Positions 7,767 through 15,247 of a stretch of 22,727 bases of DNA are shown in pieces. Source of the DNA: Spirochaetota bacterium (lineage in GTDB: Bacteria; Spirochaetota; Spirochaetia; DSM-27196; PWMO01); assembly GCA_009908925.1 (NCBI GenBank), contig JAAAOH010000230.1, forward strand, positions 1 to 22,727. The letters run 5' to 3'. A model generated the notes under the pieces. The model was not told where the DNA came from. It was given only the letters and a program-made list of their open reading frames with translations, and did no database searches. The translations under genes and the position numbers were made by a program. Position 1 is the stretch's first letter. Each line of letters starts with the position of its first letter.

Positions 7767-7803
7767 CTATATGGGTACAGCATTCGTAACGAGGAGGAAT
7801 ACA

Positions 7804-8418
7804 ATGAAACGAGTTGCTTTGGTACTTGTACTTGCGATGGTCGGGGGCGCGCTCTTCGCGTCCGGCACCCAGGAAAACGTCGCCCCCGGCGCGGTCGGCC
7901 CCGGTGGTGGGCGACCCGGTTTCGCGGGCCCCGGCTTTGCCGCACCCGGCGTGGCAGGACCCGGCGTAGCGACGCCCGCCGCGGAAACCGAAATGGTCGG
8001 CACCTACGACGAGATAGACGGCTACCCGGTAATCCGGGTGAACGGCAAGACCTATACTGCCGGCGTCCCCGGATACCGCTGGCTGGATCTGGATCTCGAG
8101 CCCGGAGATGAGGTTACCGTGAAGGGATACCTATTCGAGGAAATCGAGAGTCTCGACGGACACCTGCGGGTGACCTCGGCGACCATTGACGGCACCGAGT
8201 ACGACATCGCGCCGCCGCGCACGGCCCGGACGTCGGGCTGGGGACCCCACCACGGCTACGGCATGATGGGATCGCGAGGCGGATGGCAGGGAATGCGTGG
8301 CCCGCAGGGCTACGGCCCGGGCTATGAGTCCCGGGGCTACGGCCCGCAGCAGGGGTATGCGCCCCAGGGTTACGGCCGCCAGGCCCCGGCGCCGGGATAC
8401 TCCGGCCGCCGTTGGTAA
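7804..8418 (+). CDS. Small secreted Gly/Pro/Tyr-rich protein with a His/Met motif, upstream of a two-component system
   Basis: A 204-residue exported protein. Seen: signal sequence MKRVALVLVLAMVGGALFAS; a Gly/Pro/Ala repeat spacer (~28-60, units such as GPGFAAPG and GPGVATPA); a compact beta-type domain (~61-137, MVGTYDEIDGYPVIRVNGKT to DGTEYDIA); and a Gly/Tyr tail with repeated GYGP/QGYG units containing HHGYGMMG (149-156) and GMRG. The start at 7804 is chosen because GAGGAGG lies 7 nt upstream and the hydrophobic leader begins there. I do not recognise the domain. Position before a histidine kinase and a sigma-54 activator, and the His/Met motif, recall periplasmic metal or envelope-stress proteins such as ZraP, though there is no clear sequence relation. 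It is probably transcribed from the sigma-54 promoter, with a terminator just after the gene. Confidence 0.8.
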   Translation: MKRVALVLVLAMVGGALFASGTQENVAPGAVGPGGGRPGFAGPGFAAPGVAGPGVATPAAETEMVGTYDEIDGYPVIRVNGKTYTAGVPGYRWLDLDLEPGDEVTVKGYLFEEIESLDGHLRVTSATIDGTEYDIAPPRTARTSGWGPHHGYGMMGSRGGWQGMRGPQGYGPGYESRGYGPQQGYAPQGYGRQAPAPGYSGRRW

Positions 8419-8440
8419 TCCCCATCGATAATCATATAGA
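8412..8440 (+). promoter_or_regulatory. Candidate sigma-70-type promoter for the histidine kinase gene
   Basis: TTGGTA (8412-8417), a 17-bp spacer, then TATAGA (8435-8440). It overlaps the end of the preceding gene and would start transcription inside the terminator hairpin, leaving a leader of about 25 nt. It would allow the kinase/regulator pair to be made at a basal level independent of the sigma-54 promoter. Confidence 0.35.
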
Positions 8441-8444
8441 ATGA

Positions 8445-8470
8445 GGCGGGTCCACAGGGGCCCGTCTTTT
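8445..8470 (+). terminator. Rho-independent terminator after the secreted protein gene
   Basis: GGCGGGTCC (8445-8453) pairs with GGGCCCGTC (8458-8466), counting two G-T pairs, around a 4-nt loop. TTTT follows directly. The T tract ends 2 nt before the kinase start codon, so the hairpin also occupies the place where the kinase ribosome site would be. Confidence 0.6.
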
Positions 8471-8472
8471 CT

Positions 8473-9861
8473 ATGTCTACCGCAATGAACCGCGAGAAGC
8501 GACAACGCTATCTGCTCATCGCAGCCGGGGTGGGCCTCACCACATTGCTGGTCGCAGGCTTCGTATTCCTGCTGTCGCAGCGGGGCGAACACGACAGAAC
8601 GCTCATGGAGTTCGAAGCCTTGCAGGCAGCTGCGGCCCTGACCGAGTACTACGCTCGCTCGGGCCCTCCCGACGAATCGGTGCTTCCCGAGCGCGTGCGC
8701 GGCTTCGGAATCTACGACGACTCGGGTCGGGCACGTATCCAGGTCGGCACGGCACCCGCAGCACGACAGCCGATACCCCCGTCCGCGGCCCCCAGATCGG
8801 AGCTCTACCGGGGCGAAGGGACACTTCGGCTCGTCAGGCCACTCGGCGTGCCGCGGGCAACCCGCCCGGGACCCATGGACCGCATGCCTGGAAACATGCG
8901 CGAGCGGATGCAGGATCGGGGCATGGGCCCGCGCGGGGGAATGATGCAACCGCCTGAGCCGACTCCCAACCCCGCACCGGGGCCCGAGTCGAGAAGCGCC
9001 CTTGGAGGGGCCACCTTTCTCCTCATCGATTATGACGTGTCCCATATCCTCGCCTCCACCCGCACCCGCCTCGCTTCCTGGTCCGCCCTCGGCCTCGCCC
9101 TGATCGGACTGCTCGCCGCGGTGGCAGCGCTCTCGCATCGCCTGCATCTCTACGAGGAGGACCGCCGAAAGCGTGAGCACCTCGTACAACTCGGCGAGGC
9201 GGCGCGAACCCTCGCGCACGAGATCCGGAATCCCCTTGGCGCCATGAGGCTGCAAACCGCCATGCTTCGAAAGCGGCTCGGCGGGACGGACGCGGCGGCC
9301 GGGTCTGCGGGCGCGCTGTCGGCGGCGCCGCAGCTCGACATCCTCGACGAGGAAGTGGGGCGAATCGATGCGCTTGTCAACGAGGTACGGGAGTTTTTGC
9401 AGGACCCGACAGGGGCGCCGGAAAACATCGAGCTCACCGAGTTCCTTCAGAGCCTGCCCACGCGGTACTCGTTCCCCATCGAGGTGGAGCTGCACTGCCC
9501 GTCGCCCTGCACGGTGCGATTAGACCGTCACCGTTTGCACTCGGTCCTCGGCAACGTGCTGCGAAACGCCGCGGAAGCGGCGCCGCCCGTCGAACTGAGC
9601 CTGCGGCGCACCCGCGACAGCGCCGAGATCCGCGTCGCCGATCGTGGTCCGGGGCTGCCCGCCGACGCGGCCGGCGAGCACGTCTTCGACCCCTTCTATA
9701 CGCGGAAGGAAGGGGGGTTCGGGGTCGGCCTCGCGGTGAGCAAACGCTTTGTCGAGGCGGCGGGCGGCAGCATTGCGCTCCGAAACCGCGACGACGGTGC
9801 CGGCGCCGAGTGCATCATCCATTTACCGGAGGTACCGCCCGATGCGCGTGCTGATCGCTGA
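8473..9861 (+). CDS. Membrane sensor histidine kinase with a Met-rich extracytoplasmic domain
   Basis: A 462-residue sensor kinase. Order: transmembrane helix 1 (~13-34); extracytoplasmic sensor region (~35-195); transmembrane helix 2 (~200-220); dimerisation/phosphoacceptor domain with LAHEIRNP (His249); then the ATPase domain with Asn box NVLRNAAEAA (361-370), VADRGPGLP (388-396) and FDPFYTRKEGGFGVGLAVSKRF. The sensor region has a Met cluster: Met135, 138, 142, 146, 151, 157 and 158, within a Pro/Gly/Arg-rich stretch. Met-rich clusters in periplasmic proteins often bind Cu(I) or Ag(I); that role here is inference. A Gly/Ala loop (~271-286) interrupts the dimerisation helices. The ribosome site is poor because a terminator lies there; another possible start is Met5. 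The gene overlaps the regulator gene by 20 nt, and the arrangement is ZraS-like. Confidence 0.92.
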   Translation: MSTAMNREKRQRYLLIAAGVGLTTLLVAGFVFLLSQRGEHDRTLMEFEALQAAAALTEYYARSGPPDESVLPERVRGFGIYDDSGRARIQVGTAPAARQPIPPSAAPRSELYRGEGTLRLVRPLGVPRATRPGPMDRMPGNMRERMQDRGMGPRGGMMQPPEPTPNPAPGPESRSALGGATFLLIDYDVSHILASTRTRLASWSALGLALIGLLAAVAALSHRLHLYEEDRRKREHLVQLGEAARTLAHEIRNPLGAMRLQTAMLRKRLGGTDAAAGSAGALSAAPQLDILDEEVGRIDALVNEVREFLQDPTGAPENIELTEFLQSLPTRYSFPIEVELHCPSPCTVRLDRHRLHSVLGNVLRNAAEAAPPVELSLRRTRDSAEIRVADRGPGLPADAAGEHVFDPFYTRKEGGFGVGLAVSKRFVEAAGGSIALRNRDDGAGAECIIHLPEVPPDARADR

Positions 9862-11191
9862 CGACGAGAAGAACATCCGGCGCACCGTAGCAGACTATTT
9901 TGCCCTCGAGGGCATCGAGTGCGAGGAGGCCGAGAACGGACTTTCCGCACAAAAGTCCCTCGCCGAGGAGCATTTCGACGGGCTGGTCGTAGACCTGCGC
10001 ATGCCCGGCATGAGCGGTCTCGAGCTCCTCGACTGGCTGCAACAGGAGGGACGGAGCATCCCGACCATCATGATCTCCGCCTACGGCGAGATCCGCGACG
10101 CGGTGGCGGCCATGAAGGCCGGCGCCGCCGACTACGTCACCAAACCTTTCGATCCCGACGATCTGCTGATCCGGCTCACTCGATCGGTAGAGGACGACCG
10201 GCTCAGGCGGCTGGCATCCCTCGACCGGGAAGCCGGGCCGGAGCTTGAGTCCGAGAGCTCCTCGATGAGAAAGGTGCTCGAGCTTGCCGGAAAGGTCGCG
10301 CCCACCGATTCGACCGTGCTCATCACCGGCGAGAGCGGGACCGGGAAGGAAGTCCTCGCGCGCCGGATCCACGAGTCATCGACCCGCGCGGACAGTCCCT
10401 TCGTCCCCATCAACATAGGCGGCATCCCCGAACAGCTCATCGAGTCCGAGCTCTTCGGCCACGAAAAGGGAGCTTTCACCGGCGCCGACGCCCGAAAACG
10501 CGGTATGATCGAGGTTGCAAGCGGCGGCACCGCGTTTCTCGATGAAATCGGCGACATGCCGCTGCATCTGCAGGTGAAGCTGCTTCGTGTGCTGCAGGAG
10601 CATCGGATCCAGCGGCTCGGCGCTACGACCTCGATCCCCGTTGATGTGCGCTTCATCGCCGCCACCAACGCGGACCTCGAAGCCCGCGTGGCGGACGGCC
10701 GCTTTCGGGAAGACCTCTTCTACCGATTGAACGTTATTCGAATCAAGCTGCCGCCGCTGCGCGAGCGTCCCGAGGATATCCCCCTCCTCGCCCGCCATTT
10801 CCTCTCGACCATGCGGGAGCGCACCGGCTCACGCGTCACCGCGATCAGCCCCGAGGCGGTGCGGGCGCTGCAGAGCTACCGCTTTCCGGGGAACGTGCGC
10901 GAGCTCGAGAACATGATCGAGCGCGCGGTCATCCTGGCCGAGGAAAGCGAGCTCACCGCGGCCGACTTCGATCTTCCCGAAGCGGGAGGGGCCGAGGGCC
11001 GCGGCCGGGGTCGCCCGGGGGCAGCGTCAAGCCCGCGCGGCACGTTGCGAGAGATCGAGCGAGCGGCTATCGAACAAGCCCTGTACCGCAACGAGTGGCG
11101 ACGCCAACAGACCGCCGACGAGCTCGGCATCACGCGGCGGACGCTCCTCAACAAGATCAAGGATTACGGGCTCGAAGAAGATCTCTCATAG
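9842..11191 (+). CDS. NtrC-family sigma-54-dependent response regulator
   Basis: A 449-residue activator. Receiver domain (1-120) with Asp7-Asp8, phosphoacceptor Asp51 (VVDLRMPGMSG) and Lys101. AAA+ domain (~138-380) with Walker A GESGTGKE (163-170), the sigma-54 contact loop GAFTGA (210-215), Walker B FLDE (232-235), and RFREDLFYRLNVIRIKLPPLRER. C-terminal Fis-type helix-turn-helix (~405-445, ADELGITRRTLLNKIKDYGL). The start at 9842 has GGAGG 9 nt upstream and gives the canonical MRVLIADDE. It is translated from inside the kinase gene end, so the pair is coupled. It should activate sigma-54 promoters; the one at 7749 is the obvious local target. All motifs for ATP hydrolysis and sigma-54 binding are intact. 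Confidence 0.95.
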   Translation: MRVLIADDEKNIRRTVADYFALEGIECEEAENGLSAQKSLAEEHFDGLVVDLRMPGMSGLELLDWLQQEGRSIPTIMISAYGEIRDAVAAMKAGAADYVTKPFDPDDLLIRLTRSVEDDRLRRLASLDREAGPELESESSSMRKVLELAGKVAPTDSTVLITGESGTGKEVLARRIHESSTRADSPFVPINIGGIPEQLIESELFGHEKGAFTGADARKRGMIEVASGGTAFLDEIGDMPLHLQVKLLRVLQEHRIQRLGATTSIPVDVRFIAATNADLEARVADGRFREDLFYRLNVIRIKLPPLRERPEDIPLLARHFLSTMRERTGSRVTAISPEAVRALQSYRFPGNVRELENMIERAVILAEESELTAADFDLPEAGGAEGRGRGRPGAASSPRGTLREIERAAIEQALYRNEWRRQQTADELGITRRTLLNKIKDYGLEEDLS

Positions 11192-11220
11192 TTGCCACGC
11201 TCGCCTGCCCCTGCGACAAT
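11192..11220 (+). promoter_or_regulatory. Candidate promoter of the methyltransferase gene
   Basis: TTGCCA (11192-11197), a 17-bp spacer, and GACAAT (11215-11220) lie right after the stop of the response regulator. GGGAGG at 11244-11249 is a good ribosome site 6 nt before the ATG at 11256. The -10 match is only 4 of 6. Confidence 0.4.
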
Positions 11221-11255
11221 ACGCCGGCACTTGCAAAAACACCGGGAGGCACTCA

Positions 11256-12428
11256 ATGAGCAAACGGATTGGCGACGCACAACCGTCTGACGCGCCCCAA
11301 CCGGCCACCGGGTTTCGGACCACGCACAGGGTGCTCACCCGCCCGGCGGAGGATCTCGGCGAGCTCGACGATGAGTCCGTAGATCTCGTCGTCACCTCGC
11401 CACCCTACCCCATGATCGAGATGTGGGACGGATCCTTCGCCGACCAGGACCCGGCAATCGCCACCTCCCTCGCCGAAGGGCGGGGGACGGAGGCTTTCGA
11501 CCGCATGCACGCGATCCTTGCCCGCGTGTGGAAGGAGTGTTTCCGGGTTGTGAAACCGGGGTGCCTTGCCTGCATCAACATAGGCGATGCTACGCGCTCG
11601 CTCGCCGGGCACTTTCGCCTCTACTCCAACCATTCGCGCATCATCACAGACTGCGATGCGATCGGCTTCGAGACGCTCCCCCTTCTGCTCTGGCGAAAGC
11701 AGACCAACGCGCCGAACAAGTTCATGGGCTCCGGGATGCTTCCCGGCGGTGCCTACGTGACGCTCGAGCACGAGTACATCCTCGTGCTTCGGAAGGGCGG
11801 CAAGCGGGAGTTCGGGCCCGAGGAGCGCGCGCGACGCCGCGCGAGCGCATTCTTCTGGGAGGAGCGAAACCGCTGGTTCTCCGACGTGTGGGACTTCAAA
11901 GGGGTACGGCAAAACGTGACCGGAGACACCGCCGGCGCGGGCCGGCAGCGCACCGGCGCATTCCCCTTCGAGCTCGCCTATCGCCTGATCAATATGTACT
12001 CCATGCGCCAGGACACCGTGCTCGACCCGTTCCTCGGTACGGGAACGACGACGGCCGCGGCTATCGCCGCAGCACGCAACAGCGTGGGCGCCGAGATCGA
12101 CGCCCGTCTCGCGGCGACGGTGCCGGAGACCATAGCGGAGGCGGCCGGCGGTCTCAACGCGCGTGTGTGGGAGCGCGTCAGCGATCATCTGGAGTTCGTC
12201 CGACGCTACGAGGCCGACCACGGGAAGCCGCCCGGCCACCTCAACCGCTCCTTCGGCTTCCCCGTCATGACGGGGCAGGAGGAGGAGTTGATTCTGAGCT
12301 CTGTGGAATCAGTCGAGCGCGAGGGCGACACCGGGGTGCGCGCGGCCCATCGGGACGTCGATGCCGGCGACCTCGAGCGCGGGGCGCCGGCGCCGCCGAA
12401 GCTTGCCGACTCCGGACGGCTGTTCTAG
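11256..12428 (+). CDS. Beta-class DNA methyltransferase (N4-cytosine or N6-adenine), solitary
   Basis: A 390-residue S-adenosylmethionine-dependent DNA methyltransferase. Seen: catalytic motif TSPPYPMIEMWD (SPPY at 48-51) near the N-terminus and the cofactor motif DPFLGTGTT (257-265) towards the C-terminus. This order defines the beta class. SPPY is more usual for N4-cytosine enzymes, but N6-adenine activity is possible. Between them lie FRVVKPGCLACINIGD and a long variable target-recognition stretch. The start at 11256 has a good ribosome site. No restriction endonuclease, specificity subunit or helicase gene is beside it, so it looks like an orphan methyltransferase with a possible regulatory role. 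The TAG stop lies in a CTAG shared with the stop of the convergent argE-like gene. Confidence 0.88.
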   Translation: MSKRIGDAQPSDAPQPATGFRTTHRVLTRPAEDLGELDDESVDLVVTSPPYPMIEMWDGSFADQDPAIATSLAEGRGTEAFDRMHAILARVWKECFRVVKPGCLACINIGDATRSLAGHFRLYSNHSRIITDCDAIGFETLPLLLWRKQTNAPNKFMGSGMLPGGAYVTLEHEYILVLRKGGKREFGPEERARRRASAFFWEERNRWFSDVWDFKGVRQNVTGDTAGAGRQRTGAFPFELAYRLINMYSMRQDTVLDPFLGTGTTTAAAIAAARNSVGAEIDARLAATVPETIAEAAGGLNARVWERVSDHLEFVRRYEADHGKPPGHLNRSFGFPVMTGQEEELILSSVESVEREGDTGVRAAHRDVDAGDLERGAPAPPKLADSGRLF

Positions 12429-13645
12429 CGCGTCGCGCCCGGTGGCGTCGCACCCGGTGGCGCCGCCAGAAGCGTGCGAAGAAAGCGTTCGCAGCGGGCA
12501 AGATCACCGAGGGTGATGTACTCATCCGGCTTGTGGGCCTGCTCGATGTTACCCGGACCGCAGAGCACCGCGGGGATCCCCGCCAGCTGAAAGCGCCCGG
12601 CCTCGGTGGCGTAGGGCATTCGAACCGGTGCCGCCGCGTCGGCCGCGGCCATGACACGCGCTACCGCGGGATCGTCGTCCGCCATGTCGAGCCCCGGCCC
12701 CTCGATGTCCACGGTCCAATCGATATCCGCTGCGGAGGCCCGGCGACTGAGGGCAGGTAGCACCTCCCGCTCCCCGAACCCGCGAACCTCGCCGAGGAGG
12801 TCACGCGGATCTTCGCCGGGAATGCAGCGGAACTCGAAACCGAAGCGTGCAGTACGCGGGACGATGTTCAGCGCCACGCCGGCCTCGACCACCGCGGCAT
12901 GCACGGTCGAGTGCGGAACGCCGTAGCGGCGGTCGAACGGCCCGTCGGCTTCCCGGGCAATCTCCATTTCTTCGAGCCGGGTGATGAGACGCGCAGCGCC
13001 GTAGAGCGCGTTCGCGGCTTCCGGCTCGAGCGAGGAATGGGCTTCACTGCCGGTCACCGTGCAGGTCCCCTGCAGGATACTCTTGTGCCCGGCACCGACC
13101 TGCATACGAGTCGGCTCTCCCACGACACAGAGCTCGGCCGAATACCCGAGCTCGCCGAACTGTGCGATGAGCCCCTGCACACCGCGCGTGCCGATCTCTT
13201 CGTCATAGGAGAACGCGAGGTAGAGCGGCCCCGGCAGGCTCTCGAGCCCGGCGGTCCGCGCGAGGGTCTCGACGACCGTGACCATGCACGCGAGGTATCC
13301 CTTCATGTCGCAGGCTCCGCGCCCGTAGAGACGATCCGCCTCCCGGCGAAGCGTCCACGGATCGGTGCTCCACTGCTGCCCCGCAACCGGCACGACATCG
13401 GTGTGCCCGGAAAGCATGAGCCCAGGCCCCGTCCGCGGGCCGAGCCGCACGAGGAGGTTGGCCTTCGTGCCGGTCTCGTCGTAGCTCCGATGCATCTCGC
13501 CGCCGAGGGGCGCGAGCCGCTCTTCGAGGTAGTCGATGATCCCGAGGTTCGACGTGTTGGTCACGGTCTGCATCGAGACGAGATCGGAGAGGCAGTTGAT
13601 GGTGAACTCATCGGGTGTGTGCGCGGTTTCGGGTACATCGCTCAT
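12425..13645 (-). CDS. argE: M20-family deacetylase, probably acetylornithine deacetylase
   Basis: A 406-residue zinc peptidase-family enzyme that probably releases acetate from N-acetylornithine in arginine synthesis. Metal and catalytic residues seen: SGHTDVVPV (His81), YGRGACDMKG (Asp113), YDEEIGTRG (Glu149/Glu150) and the C-terminal PGNIEQAHKPDEY (His371). These positions match well with E. coli ArgE. The dimerisation lid domain (~180-295) includes GSEAHSS. Other M20 members (DapE, carboxypeptidase G2-like) are possible, but the GNIEQAHKPDEY ending favours ArgE. No Shine-Dalgarno is seen before the ATG (the upstream strand reads GGCTGCTTTT), so it may be poorly translated or leaderless. 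The C-terminus ends in a short tandem repeat PPGATPPGAT. No other arginine genes are nearby. Confidence 0.85.
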   Translation of the reverse strand: MSDVPETAHTPDEFTINCLSDLVSMQTVTNTSNLGIIDYLEERLAPLGGEMHRSYDETGTKANLLVRLGPRTGPGLMLSGHTDVVPVAGQQWSTDPWTLRREADRLYGRGACDMKGYLACMVTVVETLARTAGLESLPGPLYLAFSYDEEIGTRGVQGLIAQFGELGYSAELCVVGEPTRMQVGAGHKSILQGTCTVTGSEAHSSLEPEAANALYGAARLITRLEEMEIAREADGPFDRRYGVPHSTVHAAVVEAGVALNIVPRTARFGFEFRCIPGEDPRDLLGEVRGFGEREVLPALSRRASAADIDWTVDIEGPGLDMADDDPAVARVMAAADAAAPVRMPYATEAGRFQLAGIPAVLCGPGNIEQAHKPDEYITLGDLARCERFLRTLLAAPPGATPPGATR

Positions 13646-13785
13646 AAAAGCAGCCGGCTGCCACGCTACACCGCCGGCTCGTCGGAGTCAACGGTGGGGG
13701 CGGTGGCACCGCGTGATGCGGCGACGCGGCGCCGGGGCGCCGGCTTTCCGCCAGAGGGGTGGCGTCGGTATATTGTCGCGTGCAA

Positions 13786-13809
13786 CAGTCAGAGGAGCAG
13801 TCAGAGGAG
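13786..13809 (+). repeat. Perfect 12-bp tandem duplication carrying the ribosome binding site
   Basis: CAGTCAGAGGAG occurs twice back to back (13786-13797 and 13798-13809). The second copy is the Shine-Dalgarno of the gene starting at 13818. The first places an equal SD one unit too far upstream. TATATT at 13769-13774 is a possible -10 for this gene, with no good -35. Confidence 0.8.
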
Positions 13810-13817
13810 GACGACGT

Positions 13818-15233
13818 ATGTATTTCAAGCATGTATATGAAGACGGACTGGCGCAGGCGAGCTATGTGGTCGGCTGTCAGGCGACGGGCTCTGCCATCGT
13901 CATAGACCCCCGACGCGACATCCAGGTCTATCTCGAAATTGCCGACAGTGAGGGCTTCTCGATCGACTACATAACCGAGACTCACATTCACGCCGACTTC
14001 CTGAGCGGCACGCGGGAGCTCGCTGCGGCCACCGGCGCGAAGGTACTGCTCTCCGGCGAGGGTGGCGCCGACTGGCAGTACGACTTCGACCATGAAAGCC
14101 TTACAGACGGCGACAGCTTCACCGTCGGTAACCTGCGGTTCGACGTGATTCATACACCCGGCCACACGCCCGAGCACATCTGCTTCGTGCTGACGGACCT
14201 TCCGAGCTCGGAGGAGCCGGTGATGCTCTTCACGGGGGACTTTCTCTTCGTCGGCGACGTCGGCCGTCCCGACCTTCTCGAGGAGGCCGCAGGGGTAAAA
14301 GGCGCCCGCGAGGTGGGTGCGCACCAGATGTACGAGTCGGTGCACAAGCTCGATTACCTCCCCGACTTTGTCCAGGTGTGGCCCGGTCACGGCGCCGGAT
14401 CCGCCTGCGGGAAGGCGCTCGGTGCGGTGCCGAGTACGACGCTCGGCTACGAGCGGCGGGTGAACTGGGCCTATCGTACAACAGACGAGACTGAGTTCGT
14501 CGCAGAGCTCCTCGACGGTCAGCCGGAGCCGCCGACGTACTTCGGCACGATGAAGATCTGGAACCGTGAGGGGCCGAAGGTGCTTCAGTCTCTGCCGCGG
14601 CCCAACCGGCTCGATCCTTCCTCGCTCAAGCGGATGGTCGACCGCGGCGCCCAGGTCGTCGACGCTCGCGACAAGTTCGCCTACGCGGGCGGCCATCTCC
14701 CGGGATCCTACAACATCCCCGACAGCTCCGACTTCAGCACCTGGGCAGGCTGGCTCCTGGACTTCGAGCGTGACGTCGTACTAATCGCGCCGGATCATCG
14801 CGTGGATGACCTGGTGGCCCGCCTCGTGCGCATCGGCTGCGACCGCGTGGTCGGCTACCTGCCCGACATTGAGCGTCTCTCCGATACCGGCATCGAGCTG
14901 GAGATCGTCCGTCAGCGCACCGTCGCCGACGTCCACGACGACATCGCCTCCGGCGCGGTTTCCGTACTGGATGTCCGAAGCGCAAGCGAGTACGGGGACG
15001 GCCACATCGAGGATGCGCTCAACATCCACGCCGGCCGACTCCCCGATCATCTCGCCGAGATCCCCCGCGACCGGGAAGTCGTGGTGCATTGCGAAACGGG
15101 CTTTCGCTCGAGCATCGCAAGCAGCGTACTTCTCGCCCACGGTGTGAGAAACGTCTCGAATATGACCGGCGGCTATGCCGCATGGCAGGATGCGGGGTAT
15201 GAGACGGTGGCGGAGGGCGAGCCGGTGGGCTGA
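13818..15233 (+). CDS. CstB-like persulfide dioxygenase: metallo-beta-lactamase fold fused to two rhodanese domains
   Basis: A 471-residue cytoplasmic sulfur enzyme. Order: metallo-beta-lactamase domain (~1-235) with THIHADFLSGTRELA (His56, His58, Asp60), HTPGHTPEHICF, FTGDFLFVGDVGRPDL and WPGHGAGSACGK, the pattern of ETHE1-type Fe(II) persulfide dioxygenases; a first rhodanese-like domain (~268-350) lacking the active-site Cys (APDHRVDD in the loop); and a second rhodanese domain (~373-465) with active Cys425 in HCETGFRSS. This three-part plan is that of Staphylococcus aureus CstB, which turns persulfide to thiosulfate. The start at 13818 is set by GAGGAGG and the family N-terminus MYFKHVYEDGLAQASYVVG. 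No CsoR/CstR-type regulator or sulfide:quinone reductase lies beside it. Confidence 0.9.
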   Translation: MYFKHVYEDGLAQASYVVGCQATGSAIVIDPRRDIQVYLEIADSEGFSIDYITETHIHADFLSGTRELAAATGAKVLLSGEGGADWQYDFDHESLTDGDSFTVGNLRFDVIHTPGHTPEHICFVLTDLPSSEEPVMLFTGDFLFVGDVGRPDLLEEAAGVKGAREVGAHQMYESVHKLDYLPDFVQVWPGHGAGSACGKALGAVPSTTLGYERRVNWAYRTTDETEFVAELLDGQPEPPTYFGTMKIWNREGPKVLQSLPRPNRLDPSSLKRMVDRGAQVVDARDKFAYAGGHLPGSYNIPDSSDFSTWAGWLLDFERDVVLIAPDHRVDDLVARLVRIGCDRVVGYLPDIERLSDTGIELEIVRQRTVADVHDDIASGAVSVLDVRSASEYGDGHIEDALNIHAGRLPDHLAEIPRDREVVVHCETGFRSSIASSVLLAHGVRNVSNMTGGYAAWQDAGYETVAEGEPVG

Positions 15234-15247
15234 GGCAGCGGAAGACG

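Larger units (their letters stand above)
7474..7803. promoter_or_regulatory. Divergent regulatory region (no gene seen)
   Basis: This 330-bp stretch separates two divergent genes for secreted proteins. It holds the sigma-54 promoter and candidate upstream activator site listed separately. It also has four CCGAAA copies at 7658, 7670, 7689 and 7712 with irregular spacing. No convincing reading frame is present; the open frames across it have no good ribosome site or family motif. GAGGAGG at 7790-7796 is the ribosome site of the gene at 7804. Confidence 0.6.

Noticed and set aside
8131..9495. 454-codon minus-strand frame opposite the secreted protein and kinase
   Set aside because: The kinase frame carries all HK motifs. 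The antisense product is low-complexity and lacks a start signal.
11423..12760. 445-codon plus-strand frame overlapping the methyltransferase
   Set aside because: It is Arg-rich shadow translation; the methyltransferase frame holds the catalytic and cofactor motifs.
13727..13742. GC-rich inverted repeat CGGCGCC-GG-GGCGCCG upstream of the persulfide dioxygenase
   Set aside because: In such GC-rich DNA short perfect arms are common, the loop is too small for a good hairpin, and there is no T tract. I could not tie it to a regulator.
13608..14696. 362-codon minus-strand frame opposite the persulfide dioxygenase
   Set aside because: The dioxygenase motifs on the plus strand are decisive, and the antisense frame has no recognisable domain.
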